A DNA stretch of 64,000 bases from Gammaproteobacteria bacterium (GCA_012960535.1 DUBB01000051.1:1-64000), one strand, 5' to 3'; numbered from the stretch's first letter, positions 35,019 to 46,913 are shown. Notes: generated by a model from the letters alone, not told the origin. A program made the numbers and translations.

Positions 35019-35780
35019 TTATTTTCGGACTGCAACCGCGGCTGTGTTGCAAATCTCTAAGAATTCGTTTGTGTTCAATGAAGCACCTCCGACCAGAACA
35101 CCATCTATATCTGGCTGTTCCAGCAGTTCCTTCACACCATTTGCGCGCACACTCCCCCCATACAGCAACCTGGTATCCGGGCACTGAGCACCATAGAAGT
35201 CTTTCAGCGTCCTGCGAATCTCAGCATGCACCGTCTGAGCATCATCAGCAGATGCTACCTCGCCTGTACCTATGGCCCAAATAGGCTCATAAGCAATGAT
35301 GACGGATGCCATCTGTGCAGCTGTCAACGCTTCCATCAATGCGCCAATCTGGCTAGCAACAATCTGTTGTGCCTGTCCAGCCTGCCTTTCCAGGAGGGTT
35401 TCTCCTACACAGACCAGAGGTTGTATATCATGGTCAATACACGCTTTTGTTTTCTTGACCACCTCGTCATCAGTCTCGCCAAAAATCTGCCTTCTTTCAG
35501 AATGTCCTACCAGACAAATCCTGCAACCCACCTCTTTTAGCAGCGACCCACCAATTTCACCGGTGAAGGCGCCCGGTAGTCGCCAGTTCAAATTCTGCGC
35601 GCCCACTTGGACAGTTGCTGCACTAAACTGCTTTATCGCGGATTCGACAAAAACAGATGGTAACAGCAACCAGGTGTCACAAGCTGCCGGTTGCCTGTTG
35701 CGAAAGGCTGCCGCCATCTCAACCAGCAATGATTTTGAACCGTTCATTTTCCAATTACCCGCTACTAACGGTCTATGCAT
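35019..35780 (-). CDS. tpiA: triosephosphate isomerase
   Basis: A 253-residue TIM barrel interconverting glyceraldehyde-3-phosphate and dihydroxyacetone phosphate in glycolysis and gluconeogenesis. Catalytic residues are in place: K11 in GNWKMNG, H93 in VGHSERR and E165 in AYEPIWAIGTG, followed by the phosphate-gripping loop and LLYGGSV. The gene lies between glmM and secG, an order shared with Pseudomonas. Confidence 0.97.
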   Translation of the reverse strand: MHRPLVAGNWKMNGSKSLLVEMAAAFRNRQPAACDTWLLLPSVFVESAIKQFSAATVQVGAQNLNWRLPGAFTGEIGGSLLKEVGCRICLVGHSERRQIFGETDDEVVKKTKACIDHDIQPLVCVGETLLERQAGQAQQIVASQIGALMEALTAAQMASVIIAYEPIWAIGTGEVASADDAQTVHAEIRRTLKDFYGAQCPDTRLLYGGSVRANGVKELLEQPDIDGVLVGGASLNTNEFLEICNTAAVAVRK

Positions 35781-35852
35781 CGCAAAATTCCTGTGTAGCA
35801 GTCCAGTCCAACTGGCAAGGGCTCCGCATATTAACGGCTTTACTATTAACTT

Positions 35853-37196
35853 TCAATCCATTGGAGCAGCACGATGTACAGCATCTGCTATTTCCTGGGC
35901 TAACTGCTTTACCTGACTTCTTTCTTCGCCTTCGACCATGACACGAACCACGGGTTCGGTGCCTGAAGGTCTCAGCAATACCCGTCCTGACTCCCCTAGT
36001 CTCGATTCAGCTGAGTGTACTGCTCGTAAAATCGATTCAGACTGCAGATCAGGGGCTTGAGAGCAGCGAACATTGACCAGTTCCTGAGGGAATTTCTTCA
36101 TTCCTTGCTTCAGCTGGTTCAAATCAAGTTCCAGACTGACAATCGCTGTCAGGACATGAAGTGCCGATACGATACCATCACCGGTGGATGCCGAATCCAG
36201 GCACAGAATATGACCCGAACCCTCGCCTCCGATTCTCCAGCCCCTGTTCTCTAACATGGCCAGGACATGACGATCTCCCACTGCGGCCCTGACAAAAGGG
36301 ATATTCTGTTGTTCCAGTGCACGCTGCAATCCTAAATTACTCATCTGGGTTCCAACCACACCCCCCTGCAATTCGTTTCTGCCACTTTTATACTGGGTAA
36401 TCACGAATAACAGCTCATCGCCATCAACAATTTCACCGAGATGATCTACCATTATGAGACGATCGCCATCTCCATCCAGGGCGATACCCAGATCAGCACC
36501 GGTCTCCAATACTAACGCTGATAACGCACCTGGGCTGGTGGCGCCAACACCGTCATTGATATTCAGCCCATTCGGCGAAGTCCCTATTTCAATAACTTCA
36601 GCACCCAGCTCTCTGAAAACATTCGGCGCAATGCGATAAGCAGCCCCATGGGCCCCGTCTACCGCAATCTTAAGCCCCTTAAGCGTCAGTTCTGCAGGAA
36701 AACAGCTTTTGCAAAATTCAACGTATCGTCCCGCTGCATCTTCAATACGACTGGCTTTACCTAGATGCTCGGAAGACACAGTGACCATCTCCGTCTGCAT
36801 CATCTGTTCGATGGCTAACTCCTGATTATCCGTCAGTTTCTGGCCTGCACCGGTGAAAAATTTGATGCCGTTATCTTGATAAGCATTGTGCGAAGCACTC
36901 ACCACGATACCCGCACAAGCCGAAAAGGTCTGCGTCAAATAGGCAACCGCGGGCGTTGGCATTGGACCTAGCAGCAGGACATCCACGCCTGCCGAAGCCA
37001 GACCCGCCTCCAGTGCCGATTCAAACAGGTAACCCGAGTTGCGAGTATCTTTGCCGATCATGATACTGCCGCCGGATTCCTCGGCTAATACACGTCCGGC
37101 AGCCCAACCCAGTTTCAGGACAAAATCTGCGGTGATCGGATGCCTGCCAACTACGCCTCTGATACCATCAGTGCCAAAATACTTCTTAGTTTTCAT
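35853..37196 (-). CDS. glmM: phosphoglucosamine mutase
   Basis: A 447-residue alpha-D-phosphohexomutase that converts glucosamine-6-phosphate to glucosamine-1-phosphate for peptidoglycan and LPS. It has YFGTDGIRG (6-14), the phosphoserine loop VVSASHN with S102, the metal-binding DGDGDR loop and the C-terminal phosphate-binding [12 protein letters not shown]. It overlaps the 3' end of folP by 11 nt, indicating co-translation in the ftsH-folP-glmM-tpiA-secG transcript. Confidence 0.97.
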   Translation of the reverse strand: MKTKKYFGTDGIRGVVGRHPITADFVLKLGWAAGRVLAEESGGSIMIGKDTRNSGYLFESALEAGLASAGVDVLLLGPMPTPAVAYLTQTFSACAGIVVSASHNAYQDNGIKFFTGAGQKLTDNQELAIEQMMQTEMVTVSSEHLGKASRIEDAAGRYVEFCKSCFPAELTLKGLKIAVDGAHGAAYRIAPNVFRELGAEVIEIGTSPNGLNINDGVGATSPGALSALVLETGADLGIALDGDGDRLIMVDHLGEIVDGDELLFVITQYKSGRNELQGGVVGTQMSNLGLQRALEQQNIPFVRAAVGDRHVLAMLENRGWRIGGEGSGHILCLDSASTGDGIVSALHVLTAIVSLELDLNQLKQGMKKFPQELVNVRCSQAPDLQSESILRAVHSAESRLGESGRVLLRPSGTEPVVRVMVEGEERSQVKQLAQEIADAVHRAAPMD

Positions 37197-38013
37197 CTTT
37201 CTCGCCGCTTCTCACAATAGCCGTCACCACCCGAAGGGCACTCAGGGTCTGCTTCACATCATGCACCCTGAGAATTTTTGCACCCGCCAGAAGAGCCATG
37301 ATATTACCAGCTACAGATCCTGCAATCACGTCATCTGCTATCCTGGACAACGTACTCTTCCGGGACAGGCCCACCATCAGCGGCAGACCATGAATATTAA
37401 ATTCCGCTAACCGGTTAACTAGCGCCAGATTCTGCTGATGTGTTTTTCCAAAACCAAACCCTGGATCAAGAATCATTCGACCCGGACTAATGCCAGCACG
37501 ACAACAGCGTTGTACGGCCTTTTCAAAGAATAAATTAATATCATCCACAACGTCATTATACTGGGGGTTGACCTGCATCGTGTCTGGCTCGCCCTGCATA
37601 TGCATGAGGCAGACATGTAAATTATTTTCAGCGACTAATTCCATTGACCCATCACTCGACAAGGCCCGCACATCATTAATCATATCAACCCGCAAGGAAG
37701 CGGCTTCTCGCATCACTTCCGGTGAGCTGGTATCAACTGAAATGGGTATCACCGAATGATTGTTAATCTTTTCGATAACGGGAATGACGCGATCAAGCTC
37801 TTCTGAAACAGATACGCCGACCGCGCCAGGTCGGGTTGATTCGCCCCCAATATCAATAATATGCGCGCCCTGTGCTGCCATTTCCAGCGCTCTTGACAGA
37901 GCCTGATCAACACTTACGTGAAGGCCGCCGTCAGAAAATGAGTCCGGTGTCACATTCAGTATACCCATCACTAAAGGCGTTGGCCTTTCAAGCAATTCAG
38001 ACAAGACTGCCAT
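37186..38013 (-). CDS. folP: dihydropteroate synthase
   Basis: A 275-residue TIM-barrel enzyme that condenses p-aminobenzoate with dihydropterin pyrophosphate in folate synthesis; it is the target of sulfonamides. It has [15 protein letters not shown] (loop 1), GGESTRPGA (loop 2), DMINDVRAL, and DPGFGFGK further on. The N-terminus is a few residues shorter than in E. coli. The gene lies 8 nt after ftsH and overlaps glmM. Confidence 0.97.
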   Translation of the reverse strand: MAVLSELLERPTPLVMGILNVTPDSFSDGGLHVSVDQALSRALEMAAQGAHIIDIGGESTRPGAVGVSVSEELDRVIPVIEKINNHSVIPISVDTSSPEVMREAASLRVDMINDVRALSSDGSMELVAENNLHVCLMHMQGEPDTMQVNPQYNDVVDDINLFFEKAVQRCCRAGISPGRMILDPGFGFGKTHQQNLALVNRLAEFNIHGLPLMVGLSRKSTLSRIADDVIAGSVAGNIMALLAGAKILRVHDVKQTLSALRVVTAIVRSGEKDEN

Positions 38014-38021
38014 AAGAGTAA

Positions 38022-39956
38022 TTACAAGTCGGCTGCGGGATCCCCTAATGGTTTCCCGGAACCAGTCTGATCATCTTCAGCTGAATCCGTTCCAGAAGAG
38101 GGCTTCATAGGGGCATCATCGTCATTCCAATCGGAAGGGGGTTGTGGTTTTCGACCTGCCATAATGTCATCTATCTGACTTTTGTCGATAGTTTCATATT
38201 CCAGCAGTGCTTCTACCATGGCATCGAGCTTGTCACGATTCTTCTCAAGCAGATCACGAGCAACGCTATAACAATCATCTATAATCGATTTTATCTCTTC
38301 ATCAATGAGCTTCGCCGTTTCACCGGAGACATGAGCGCGAGAGCTAGCAGCCGATTTACCCAAAAATACCTCACCACTTTCTTCTTCATACTGCATCGGT
38401 CCTAATTTTTCAGACAATCCCCATTTAGTCACCATAGACCGGGCCATTCGAGTGGCTCTTTCGATATCATTGGAAGCGCCGGTGGTCACCCCATCAACTC
38501 CAAGGGTCAACTCCTCAGCAACCCGCCCGCCAAAAAGACCGCAGATCTGACTATGGATTAGCCGTTTACTCATTGAGTACCGATCCTCCTCGGGTAAAAA
38601 CATAGTGACCCCTAATGCTCTACCCCTGGGAATGATGGAGACTTTATAGGAGGGGTCATGTTCTGGAACCAGGTAACCAACGACACAATGACCCGCTTCA
38701 TGATAGGCAGTATTGCGCTTTTCCTTATCCGACATCACCATGCTCTTGCGTTCAGCTCCCATCATAATCTTGTCTTTAGCCTGCTCAAAATGATACATGG
38801 CTACCAGTCGTTGATCCTGACGTGCAGCAAACAATGCTGCTTCGTTAACCACGTTCGCAAGATCAGCACCAGAAAATCCCGGAGTACCTCTGGCAATATC
38901 AAGCGGAATCACATCAGCGGCGATGGGTACTTTTCGCATATGGACTTTTAGTATCTGCTCCCTGCCTCTTAAATCCGGCAATGACACTACAACCTGGCGA
39001 TCAAATCTTCCGGGTCGCAGCAGGGCGGGATCCAATACATCCGGACGATTGGTTGATGCAATCACAATAATGCCCTCGTTACCTTCAAACCCGTCCATTT
39101 CAACGAGAAGCTGGTTCAGAGTCTGTTCCCTTTCATCATGACCTCCGCCTAAACCTGCGCCTCGGTGACGGCCTACCGCATCAATTTCATCGATGAAAAT
39201 GATACAGGGTGTCTGCTTCTTGGCCTGTTCAAACATATCTCTGACCCTGGACGCACCAACGCCAACAAACATTTCAACGAAGTCAGAACCGGAGATAGAG
39301 AAAAAAGGAACTTTCGCTTCGCCAGCAATAGCCTTAGCCAGCAAAGTTTTACCCGTCCCGGGAGGACCAACCATTAAGGTACCACTCGGGATTTTACCGC
39401 CCAATTTTTGAAATTTGCCGGGTTCACGAAGAAACTCAACCAGTTCCTGCACATCTTCTTTGGCTTCATCCACACCGGCCACATCAGCAAAAGTGGTTTT
39501 AATCTGATCTTCACCCAGCAACTTTGCCTTACTTTTACCAAAAGAAAGAGGACCGCCTTTACCGCCTGCCCCTCCCTGCATCTGCCTCATGAAGAACATA
39601 AACACAGCAATTATTACTAAGATAGGGAAACTTGCTACCAGCAGTTGCATCCAAATACTTTGCTGCTCTGGCCGTTCTCCCTTGAAATCCACTTTATGAT
39701 CAACCAAATCATCAATGAGCGCCTTGTCGACGATTTGTGGTTGTATGGTTTCAAATCGAAGCCCATCGGAACGCTCGCCTCGTATGGTCAGGCCATCAAT
39801 CTCAATCGTCTTCACCTGATTACGCTTCACCAACTCCAGGAAAGTGGAATATTTCACTTCTTCAGGGTTCTTACTGACGCTGAAATTTTGAAAGACAGTG
39901 AGCAGAACCGCCGCTATCACCAGCCAGAGCAGGAGATTTTTTGCCATATCATTCAC
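38022..39956 (-). CDS. ftsH: ATP-dependent zinc metalloprotease FtsH
   Basis: A 644-residue membrane-anchored AAA+ protease that degrades sigma-32, LpxC and misassembled membrane proteins. It has two membrane helices (about 8-24 and 103-122) flanking a periplasmic domain, Walker A GPPGTGKT (197-204), FIDEIDA (254-260), the arginine-finger region RPGRFDR and zinc motif HEAGH (419-423). The GTG at 39956 has AGAGGA 8-9 nt upstream. An in-frame ATG three codons later corresponds to the E. coli start and is the alternative. Upstream rlmE ends 115 nt away, as in the conserved rlmE-ftsH pair. Confidence 0.97.
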   Translation of the reverse strand: MNDMAKNLLLWLVIAAVLLTVFQNFSVSKNPEEVKYSTFLELVKRNQVKTIEIDGLTIRGERSDGLRFETIQPQIVDKALIDDLVDHKVDFKGERPEQQSIWMQLLVASFPILVIIAVFMFFMRQMQGGAGGKGGPLSFGKSKAKLLGEDQIKTTFADVAGVDEAKEDVQELVEFLREPGKFQKLGGKIPSGTLMVGPPGTGKTLLAKAIAGEAKVPFFSISGSDFVEMFVGVGASRVRDMFEQAKKQTPCIIFIDEIDAVGRHRGAGLGGGHDEREQTLNQLLVEMDGFEGNEGIIVIASTNRPDVLDPALLRPGRFDRQVVVSLPDLRGREQILKVHMRKVPIAADVIPLDIARGTPGFSGADLANVVNEAALFAARQDQRLVAMYHFEQAKDKIMMGAERKSMVMSDKEKRNTAYHEAGHCVVGYLVPEHDPSYKVSIIPRGRALGVTMFLPEEDRYSMSKRLIHSQICGLFGGRVAEELTLGVDGVTTGASNDIERATRMARSMVTKWGLSEKLGPMQYEEESGEVFLGKSAASSRAHVSGETAKLIDEEIKSIIDDCYSVARDLLEKNRDKLDAMVEALLEYETIDKSQIDDIMAGRKPQPPSDWNDDDAPMKPSSGTDSAEDDQTGSGKPLGDPAADL

Positions 39957-40071
39957 AATTCAATTCCTCTTCTATACTACTCAGCGCCTGAAGCGCTCGT
40001 TAACGGTTATTCTGCTATACCGGTCTGTTTTGTCAGTCTCTTTAACCGTTACCTTGTTCTGAGAATGGGGA

Positions 40072-40689
40072 TTATTTGTGTCCAATTCCCACCAGATACA
40101 ATTCTCTCGATCGCCCTCGAGATGCCTTGGGTTTCATATTCACTAATCGAGTATAGCGACTGCGAATCTGATTCCTTAAATCATCAATTCCTTCACCCTC
40201 AAAGACTTTGGTCACTACAATACCACCCTTTGCTAAGACTTTATCGGCAAAATCCAGCGCGAGCTCCACTAAAAACACAGATCTTGGTAAATCAATGTGC
40301 TTCATACCACTTAAATTGGGGGCCATATCAGAAATTACAAGGTCAACGGCGCATCCTCGCAAAGTTTCCTGCAAACCCGCATATACGTCATCCGTAGTGA
40401 AATCCCCACGGATGACTTCAACCCCTGGTATAGCCTCCATCTCAAGAAGGTCCAGGGCTATTATTCGGCCTGCGGGTCGGGCGCATCTTTCGGCCACCTG
40501 AGACCAACCACCTGGCGCAGCCCCAAGATCAACAATGATCTGCCCTGGCCGAAACAAATTGAGTCGATCGTTAATTTCTAGCAATTTATAGCTTGCCCGA
40601 GAACGGTAACCTTCAGCTCGGGCCTTTTTCACATAAGGATCCTGCTCATGCTGCTTGAGCCATCTTTGACTGGTCTTTGATCTTTTCAT
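40072..40689 (-). CDS. rlmE: 23S rRNA 2'-O-ribose methyltransferase (U2552)
   Basis: A 205-residue SAM-dependent methyltransferase (FtsJ/RrmJ) acting on U2552 of 23S rRNA in the 50S subunit. It has RSRASYKLLEI with the first catalytic Lys, the SAM-binding VDLGAAPGGWSQV, the Asp motif SDMAPNLSG, KVFEGEG with the second Lys, and the Glu in SRELYLVG, so the K-D-K-E tetrad is complete. I use ATG 40689 (the frame opens at a TTG two codons earlier). yhbY is divergent 61 nt away. Confidence 0.95.
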   Translation of the reverse strand: MKRSKTSQRWLKQHEQDPYVKKARAEGYRSRASYKLLEINDRLNLFRPGQIIVDLGAAPGGWSQVAERCARPAGRIIALDLLEMEAIPGVEVIRGDFTTDDVYAGLQETLRGCAVDLVISDMAPNLSGMKHIDLPRSVFLVELALDFADKVLAKGGIVVTKVFEGEGIDDLRNQIRSRYTRLVNMKPKASRGRSRELYLVGIGHK

Positions 40690-40750
40690 ATTCAATTAGA
40701 TTTAGGGTCTAGGCTAACGTACAATGACGTTCTTTAATTTATAGCATCTC

Positions 40751-41053
40751 ATGTTAAGCCAACAAGACAAAAAAAAACTCCGTGCCATTGGCCATCATTT
40801 AAACCCTGTTGTTACTATCGCCGGTAACGGGCTGTCCGAATCCGTGCTGGCAGAGATAGAAAGAGCACTGGCAGATCACGAGCTCATCAAGGTACGAATC
40901 AACGGAGACCGTGAACAAAGAGTATCTACACTGACCGCGATAACCGAAAGTACTAACGCCATCAAGGTCCAGGCAACGGGCGGAACCGCTTTAATTTACA
41001 AGAAAGCGCTTGAACTAAAACCGCATCTCTCCAATCTATCGCGTCACAGCTGA
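40751..41053 (+). CDS. yhbY: YhbY-family CRM-domain RNA-binding protein
   Basis: A 100-residue single CRM-domain protein that associates with pre-50S ribosomal particles in E. coli. It has the family pattern LRAIGHHLNPVVTIAGNGLSESVLAEIERALADHELIKVRI-type strand-helix arrangement, here recognisable as GHHLNPVV, GLSESV and HELIKVRI, but the canonical GNRG-like loop is not obvious in VQATGGTALIYKK. It is the only plus-strand gene in this block, divergent from rlmE and convergent with greA (12 nt between stops), exactly as in E. coli and Pseudomonas. Confidence 0.93.
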   Translation: MLSQQDKKKLRAIGHHLNPVVTIAGNGLSESVLAEIERALADHELIKVRINGDREQRVSTLTAITESTNAIKVQATGGTALIYKKALELKPHLSNLSRHS

Positions 41054-41065
41054 ATCAGCGCTTGC

Positions 41066-41539
41066 TCAGATGTGCTGCACACGGCATATCTCATATTCAA
41101 TTTTCCCTGATGGGGTCTGCACTACGGCGACATCATCGATCTGTTTACCAATCAGGCTTCGAGCAACAGGGGAGTACACAGATATTTTATTTTCTTTAAT
41201 ATCTGACTCATCGTCACCGACAATCTGATAAACGACCTCTGCATCGGTATCCAGGTTAAGTAACGTTACCGTGGTACCAAATACGACTTTACCGGTAGAC
41301 GTAATTTCAGTCACATCAATGATCTGAGCTGAGCCCAGCTTTCCAGCGATTTCAGCAATTCTACCTTCAATAAAAGATTGCTCTTCCTTGGCATATTGGA
41401 ATTCGGCATTTTCCCTCAGATCCCCCTGCTCCAGGGCCTCTGATATAGCCTGAACAATTCTTGGTCGCTCAGTGGACATCAATCGGGTGAGTTCAGCCCT
41501 GAGTGCTTCAGCACCAGCCAATGTCATTGGTATCTTATC
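41066..41539 (-). CDS. greA: transcription elongation factor GreA
   Basis: A 157-residue secondary-channel factor that stimulates cleavage of backtracked RNA. The N-terminal coiled coil carries the acidic tip ([16 protein letters not shown] with the Asp/Glu pair) and the C-terminal FKBP-like domain ends with [13 protein letters not shown] choose the ATG at 41539 because [15 protein letters not shown] aligns with the E. coli start. An upstream GTG at 41593 shares a base with the carB stop and would add 18 residues. It is the last gene of the carA-carB-greA group. Confidence 0.96.
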   Translation of the reverse strand, partial: DKIPMTLAGAEALRAELTRLMSTERPRIVQAISEALEQGDLRENAEFQYAKEEQSFIEGRIAEIAGKLGSAQIIDVTEITSTGKVVFGTTVTLLNLDTDAEVVYQIVGDDESDIKENKISVYSPVARSLIGKQIDDVAVVQTPSGKIEYEICRVQHI

Positions 41540-41592
41540 CATGTCTACGTCTCTTTCTTTGCTAAGCTGCCTGGCATCGCGATACAGGCCCA

Positions 41593-44500
41593 CTAAAAAG
41601 TATCGTGTAATTCCTGCAGACAGTATACTTCCATTTCAGCATCATGGCGGAGAGCTTCTATACTTGCCCGGCCCCCAGCCATGGTTGTCGTGTAACACAC
41701 CTTGTGCTGAAGCGCTGTCCTCCTTATGGTAAAAGAATCAGCTATCGCCTGCTTACCTTCCGTAGTATTGATAATAAAGTCAATTTCTCCATTCTTAATC
41801 GAATCAGTGACATCGGGCCTTCCCTCTATGACTTTATTCACTGTTTTCACTGGAAGACCTGCTTCCTCCAGGGTTTTAGCAGTTCCTCTGGTTGCTACCA
41901 ATTTAAATCCCAGATCTAACAATTCGACAGCCATGTCAGCTAGTTGATCCTTGTCAGGATCCCTAATGCTCAAAAAAACCTGCCCAGAAGAAGGAATCTT
42001 ATCATCTGCTGCTATCTGGGCTTTCCAATAGGCTTCGGCAAAAGTCTGGCCGATGCCCATGACTTCACCTGTCGATTTCATCTCTGGGCCGAGAATCGGA
42101 TCAACTCCAGGGAATTTCCCAAAAGGAAATACCGCCTCCTTTACATTGAAATACCCTGGTAGCACCTCCGTAGTAAAATTCTGCTCTTCAAGACTTGTCC
42201 CGACCATACAACGAGCTGCAATTTTAGCCAGAGATCGACCAATGGATTTAGAAACAAACGGGACCGTGCGGGATGCTCGAGGGTTAACTTCGAGTATAAA
42301 TATCTGGTCACCTTGAAGAGCAAGCTGCACATTCATCAAACCTATAACGCCTAGCTCCTGAGCCATGGCTTTTACCTGTTCTGACATTTCATAAATAACG
42401 CCCGTATCCAGGCTGTAAGGCGGCAGGGAGCAGGCAGAATCGCCGGAATGAACACCTGCCTGTTCAATGTGTTCCATCACAGCGCCAATCACAACGCGCT
42501 CACCATCGCATACGGCATCAACATCAACTTCGATGGCCTGATCTAAAAAACGATCAAGTAACACAGGAGAATCATCTGAAACTATGACCGCCTGTTTAAG
42601 ATATTTCTCAAGTTCACTGGCCTGATAGACAATATCCATGGCTCGACCACCCAGCACATATGACGGGCGAACAACAAGTGGATAGCCTATCTCTTCTGCA
42701 GCAGCTAATCCTTCATCGATATTTCTGATAATCCGATTGGCGGGTTGAAGCAAGCCAAGTTTATGAATCATCTGCTGGAATCGTTCACGGTCTTCTGCCT
42801 GGTCAATGGCATCAGGAGAAGTACCAATGATTGGCACACCTGCGTTTGCTAACGCGGCAGCGAGGTTCAATGGTGTCTGTCCGCCAAACTGCACGATCAC
42901 GCCGCTGGGATTTTCGACCTCGACTATGGCGAGAACATCTTCAAGTGTCAGAGGTTCAAAATATAATCGATCGGAAGTATCAAAATCAGTAGAAACTGTT
43001 TCAGGATTACAGTTGACCATAATCGTCTCATAACCATCTTCACGCAAGGCAAGCGCTGCATGAACACAACAGTAATCAAATTCAATACCTTGGCCAATTC
43101 GGTTAGGACCGCCACCGAGCACCATGATTTTTTTCCGATTAGAGGGCTGTGCCTCACACTCGTTTTCATAGGTCGAATACATATAGGCTGTCGACGATGC
43201 AAACTCGGCAGCACAACTGTCTACTCGCTTATAAACCGGCTTAATATCCATTGCCAGCCGATAGGCTCTCATTCTACTTTCAGGGACCTGAAACAATTGT
43301 GCCAGGCGAATATCGGAAAATCCTCGCCGCTTCAATTGCAATAGAAATTCCCTGGAAGTATCTTCCAGAGCAGTTCCACACAGCGCGGTTTCAGTTCTAA
43401 TAAGATCTTCAATCTGTACTAGAAACCACAAATCAATACCGCTTAAACCGTTAATTTCCTGAATACTCATGCCCAGACGTATTGCATCACCAATAAACAG
43501 GATCCGCTCCGCTCCTGGAACCCTCAGCTCTTTTTGAATAACTGCTCTGGCATCGGAATCTTCTGGACTGATAGCCGGTGTAAACCCTGAAATACCGATT
43601 TCCAGACCGCGAAGTGCCTTCTGCAGGGATTCCTGAAAAGTCCGACCAATTGCCATTACCTCGCCCACTGACTTCATCTGGGTGGTGAGGGTACTATCCG
43701 CCTGCGGGAATTTCTCAAAAGTAAATCGTGGGATTTTGGTAACAATGTAGTCTATCGACGGCTCAAAAGACGCAGGTGTAACACCACCAGTAATTTCATT
43801 TGACAACTCATCCAGGGTGTACCCAATGGCTAATTTAGTTGCTACTCGAGCTATGGGGAAGCCGGTTGCCTTTGAAGCCAGCGCCGAAGACCTGGATACC
43901 CTCGGGTTCATTTCAATAACCACCAGCTTTCCGGTTTCCGGATGCACCGCAAACTGTACGTTCGAACCTCCCGTCTCCACACCGATGGCCCGCAAAACAG
44001 CGACTGAGGCATTCCGCATGATCTGATATTCTTTGTCGGTGAGTGTCTGAGCGGGTGCAACCGTGATCGAATCACCTGTATGAACACCCATCGGGTCAAA
44101 ATTCTCAATCGAACAAACAATAATGCAATTGTCCTGCTTGTCCCTGACAACCTCCATTTCAAACTCTTTCCAACCGAGCAGGGATTCGTCTATCAACAAC
44201 TCGCTAGTGGGTGATAAATCCAACCCCCTGGTGCAAATTTCAGCAAATTCCTGTTGATTGTAAGCAATACCGCCACCACTACCGCCCATGGTAAAACTGG
44301 GCCGAATAACACAGGGGAAGCCAAGCTGGCCTTGTACCTGCCTGGCTTCTTCCAGAGAATGCGCTATTGCACTACGTGGCGTATCCAATCCAATGGACTT
44401 CATTACCTGGTCGAACAACTGCCTGTCTTCAGCCCTGTCAATGGCCTCCTTGGTCGCGCCGATTAACTCAACATTATACTTTTCAAGGACCCCTTCCCTG

Positions 44501-44808
44501 GAAAGATCCAGAGCACAATTAAGGGCCGTCTGACCACCCATGGTCGGTAACAGCGCATCGGGCTTTTCTTTTTCTATTATTCGCTCTATTGTCTCCCAGA
44601 CTATGGGCTCGATATAGGTGGCATCAGCCATGCTGGGATCAGTCATAATGGTGGCTGGATTAGAGTTCACCAGAATGACTCGGTAACCTTCTTCCTTTAA
44701 CGCCTTACAGGCCTGGGCACCTGAATAATCAAACTCACAGGCCTGGCCAATGATAATGGGCCCAGCTCCAATGATCATCACACTGTTAATATCACTGCGT
44801 TTTGGCAT
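41593..44808 (-). CDS. carB: carbamoyl-phosphate synthase large subunit
   Basis: A 1071-residue synthetase made of two homologous ATP-grasp halves: [20 protein letters not shown] at the start of the first and [17 protein letters not shown] at the start of the second. They make carboxyphosphate and then carbamoyl phosphate from bicarbonate, ammonia and two ATP. A C-terminal methylglyoxal-synthase-like allosteric domain ([23 protein letters not shown]) binds UMP and ornithine. It follows carA with no gap and supplies both arginine and pyrimidine synthesis. Confidence 0.98.
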   Translation of the reverse strand: MPKRSDINSVMIIGAGPIIIGQACEFDYSGAQACKALKEEGYRVILVNSNPATIMTDPSMADATYIEPIVWETIERIIEKEKPDALLPTMGGQTALNCALDLSREGVLEKYNVELIGATKEAIDRAEDRQLFDQVMKSIGLDTPRSAIAHSLEEARQVQGQLGFPCVIRPSFTMGGSGGGIAYNQQEFAEICTRGLDLSPTSELLIDESLLGWKEFEMEVVRDKQDNCIIVCSIENFDPMGVHTGDSITVAPAQTLTDKEYQIMRNASVAVLRAIGVETGGSNVQFAVHPETGKLVVIEMNPRVSRSSALASKATGFPIARVATKLAIGYTLDELSNEITGGVTPASFEPSIDYIVTKIPRFTFEKFPQADSTLTTQMKSVGEVMAIGRTFQESLQKALRGLEIGISGFTPAISPEDSDARAVIQKELRVPGAERILFIGDAIRLGMSIQEINGLSGIDLWFLVQIEDLIRTETALCGTALEDTSREFLLQLKRRGFSDIRLAQLFQVPESRMRAYRLAMDIKPVYKRVDSCAAEFASSTAYMYSTYENECEAQPSNRKKIMVLGGGPNRIGQGIEFDYCCVHAALALREDGYETIMVNCNPETVSTDFDTSDRLYFEPLTLEDVLAIVEVENPSGVIVQFGGQTPLNLAAALANAGVPIIGTSPDAIDQAEDRERFQQMIHKLGLLQPANRIIRNIDEGLAAAEEIGYPLVVRPSYVLGGRAMDIVYQASELEKYLKQAVIVSDDSPVLLDRFLDQAIEVDVDAVCDGERVVIGAVMEHIEQAGVHSGDSACSLPPYSLDTGVIYEMSEQVKAMAQELGVIGLMNVQLALQGDQIFILEVNPRASRTVPFVSKSIGRSLAKIAARCMVGTSLEEQNFTTEVLPGYFNVKEAVFPFGKFPGVDPILGPEMKSTGEVMGIGQTFAEAYWKAQIAADDKIPSSGQVFLSIRDPDKDQLADMAVELLDLGFKLVATRGTAKTLEEAGLPVKTVNKVIEGRPDVTDSIKNGEIDFIINTTEGKQAIADSFTIRRTALQHKVCYTTTMAGGRASIEALRHDAEMEVYCLQELHDTF

Positions 44809-45945
44809 CTAGGAAGCCCCCTCCATCATAGCCATAAAATGATCAAACAGCGCCGCGGCATCATGTGGGCCTGGGCTGGCTTCTGGATGCCCTTGAAAGC
44901 CAAAGGCCGGCTTATCGGTCAAGCGCACCCCCTGAACAGTCTGGTCAAATAGTGAGCGATGGGTTACTTCCACATTCGCTGGTAACTTATCATCATCTAA
45001 GCAGAAGCCATGATTCTGACTGGTAATCAACACGGCCCCGCTCGTCATTTCTCGAACAGGATGATTAGCACCGTGATGGCCATTCTTCATCTTCTTAGTC
45101 TTCAGGCCTGCTGCAAGTCCTAGTAGTTGCATACCCAGGCAGATACCAAATACTGGAATATTTCTTTTCAGGATCTTCCGAATAGCATTGATGGCATAAT
45201 CGCAGGGCTCCGGATCACCCGGCCCATTCGACAGAAACACGCCGTCGGGCTTCAATGCCAGAACCTCCTGAGCACTGGTTGTGGCAGGCACTACTGTCAC
45301 CGAACAACCTCTGTCAACCAGCATTCGTAGAATATTGCGTTTCACGCCATAGTCGAAGGCAATGACTCGGAAGCGCTCTGGAATTGCCTGATTTTCCTCG
45401 TTTCCCATTTCCCAAGTACCTCCTTGAAAGGGATATGCAGCCGGGGTCGACACCTGCTTTGCCAGATCCATTCCTTCAAGGCCGGAAAACTCTCTGGCCA
45501 TCTTCAGAGCGCGCGCTATATGATCTGATGTAATATCTGCCGCTGCCAGAATACAGGCATTCTGCGAGCCCCGGTTGCGAAGCAGGCGAGTCAGTTGCCG
45601 GGTATCTATTTCTGCTATTGCAACGGTGTTGTTCCTGACCAGAAACTGTTCGAGACTCTCGGTGCTGCGCCAGTTACTGGCGATCAGGGGCAGATTCCTG
45701 ATGACCAGCCCCGATGCCCAGACTGAATCAGACTCATTATCTTCAGGATTACAACCGGTATTGCCGATGTGAGGATGGGTCAGGGTGACGATCTGACGGC
45801 AATACGAAGGGTCCGTCAGGATTTCCTGATAGCCCGTCATTGCTGTGTTGAAAACCACTTCGCCTACAGCTGTACCCATAGCACCAATCGCGATACCTTC
45901 AAAAATATCACCACTGGCCAACACTAGAATTGCTTTCGCTACCAA
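44809..45945 (-). CDS. carA: carbamoyl-phosphate synthase small subunit
   Basis: A 378-residue glutaminase subunit that supplies ammonia to CarB. The class I amidotransferase triad is complete: C269 in FGICLGMQ, H353 and E355 in QGHPEASPG. An N-terminal domain with [21 protein letters not shown] is typical. The start is a rare TTG at 45945, 7 nt after GGAG; E. coli carA is also known for a TTG start. A strong hairpin ends only 35 nt upstream, so the promoter must lie above it or very close. Confidence 0.97.
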   Translation of the reverse strand: MVAKAILVLASGDIFEGIAIGAMGTAVGEVVFNTAMTGYQEILTDPSYCRQIVTLTHPHIGNTGCNPEDNESDSVWASGLVIRNLPLIASNWRSTESLEQFLVRNNTVAIAEIDTRQLTRLLRNRGSQNACILAAADITSDHIARALKMAREFSGLEGMDLAKQVSTPAAYPFQGGTWEMGNEENQAIPERFRVIAFDYGVKRNILRMLVDRGCSVTVVPATTSAQEVLALKPDGVFLSNGPGDPEPCDYAINAIRKILKRNIPVFGICLGMQLLGLAAGLKTKKMKNGHHGANHPVREMTSGAVLITSQNHGFCLDDDKLPANVEVTHRSLFDQTVQGVRLTDKPAFGFQGHPEASPGPHDAAALFDHFMAMMEGAS

Positions 45946-45980
45946 TTAACTACTCCAACGCGATAACTTCTGGTTGATCC

Positions 45981-46017
45981 AAAAAAAAGCGAGATGGCCT
46001 TGGCCGTCTCGCTTTTT
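45981..46017. terminator. strong hairpin with T8 between dapB and carA
   Basis: AGCGAGATGGCC (45988-45999), loop TT, and GGCCGTCTCGCT (46002-46013) form a 12-bp stem with one wobble pair. On the minus strand, the direction of both flanking genes, it is followed by eight T. It would stop transcripts coming from dnaK-dnaJ-dapB. Because it ends 35 nt before carA it may instead, or also, be an attenuator of carAB. Confidence 0.8.
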
Positions 46018-46030
46018 GCTGATTCGAATT

Positions 46031-46053
46031 GCAGTATCATACTGCGGCAGTAT
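46031..46053. promoter_or_regulatory. interlocked palindromes upstream of carA
   Basis: GCAGTAT-C-ATACTGC-G-GCAGTAT: the same 7-mer in direct, inverted and direct orientation with single-base spacers, so two overlapping palindromes share the middle arm. It lies 14 nt above the terminator-like hairpin and overlaps a possible -10 (TAGAAT, minus strand, 46052-46057). It could be an operator or a pair of alternative RNA hairpins controlling carAB. Confidence 0.45.
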
Positions 46054-46097
46054 TCTAATTGAGACAGCCCTGTGATGCCAGTAGGTTTCGCTTTTTT

Positions 46098-46913
46098 TTA
46101 CTTGAACTGGTCCAGATTCAAAACATCAGTCATGGAGTAAACACCCTTGGGCTGACCACTTAACCATTGGCAGGCTCGCAAGGCTCCTTCGGCAAAATTC
46201 TGCCTGCTCTGGGCCTGGTGCTTGATTTCTATTCGCTCACCCGGTGTCGCAAAAATGACCGTATGTTCACCAACAACACTACCCCCCCTCAAGGCATGTA
46301 TACCAATTTGTCCCGCTTGCCGTTTATTGGTATCAGAATGCCTCCCATAGGCTGCTGTCTCAGACAAGCTCGTACCGCGCACGCTCGCTACCAATTCACC
46401 TAGTGTCAGCGCAGTCCCCGAAGGAGCGTCAATTTTCTGATTGTGGTGCATCTCAACAATCTCTACTTCAGCTTCAGGTCCTAATATCCTGGCTGCAATT
46501 TCAACAAGTTTAAACGTTGCGTTGACCCCTACGGCAAAATTGCTGGCAATCACCAGGGCAACCTTATCGAAGGAAAGATCAATTATTTCCCGCTCTACCT
46601 CCGTGAAACCAGTTGTGCCGATAATCAATCCTTTAGTGTTGTCTGCACAGACCTGCAGATGTCCCAGCGTTGCCTGGGGGCGAGTGAAGTCAATAACCAT
46701 ATCAAAATCATCGATAACCGCTGAAAGGCTATCACTGATATCGACGTCGAGATTAGCCTCGCCAATCAGCTCACCTACATCCCTATCGATCCAGGCAGAA
46801 CCAACTTGCTCGGTCGCCGCTGTAAGGCGTAACTGGGGATGGTCAACCAGAAGTTCTGCAAGCGTGCGACCCATCCTGCCTGCAACGCCTGCAACACACA
46901 CCCTGTTACCCAT
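46098..46913 (-). CDS. dapB: 4-hydroxy-tetrahydrodipicolinate reductase
   Basis: A 271-residue NAD(P)H-dependent reductase of the diaminopimelate/lysine pathway. It has the dinucleotide loop VAGVAGRMGR (7-16), DFTRPQ, the GTTGF loop, EMHHNQKIDAPSGTAL with catalytic His and Lys, and a C-terminal GEHTVIF. I choose ATG 46913; the frame is open to a TTG at 46934. It follows dnaJ after 55 nt, as in Pseudomonas. Confidence 0.96.
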   Translation of the reverse strand: MGNRVCVAGVAGRMGRTLAELLVDHPQLRLTAATEQVGSAWIDRDVGELIGEANLDVDISDSLSAVIDDFDMVIDFTRPQATLGHLQVCADNTKGLIIGTTGFTEVEREIIDLSFDKVALVIASNFAVGVNATFKLVEIAARILGPEAEVEIVEMHHNQKIDAPSGTALTLGELVASVRGTSLSETAAYGRHSDTNKRQAGQIGIHALRGGSVVGEHTVIFATPGERIEIKHQAQSRQNFAEGALRACQWLSGQPKGVYSMTDVLNLDQFK

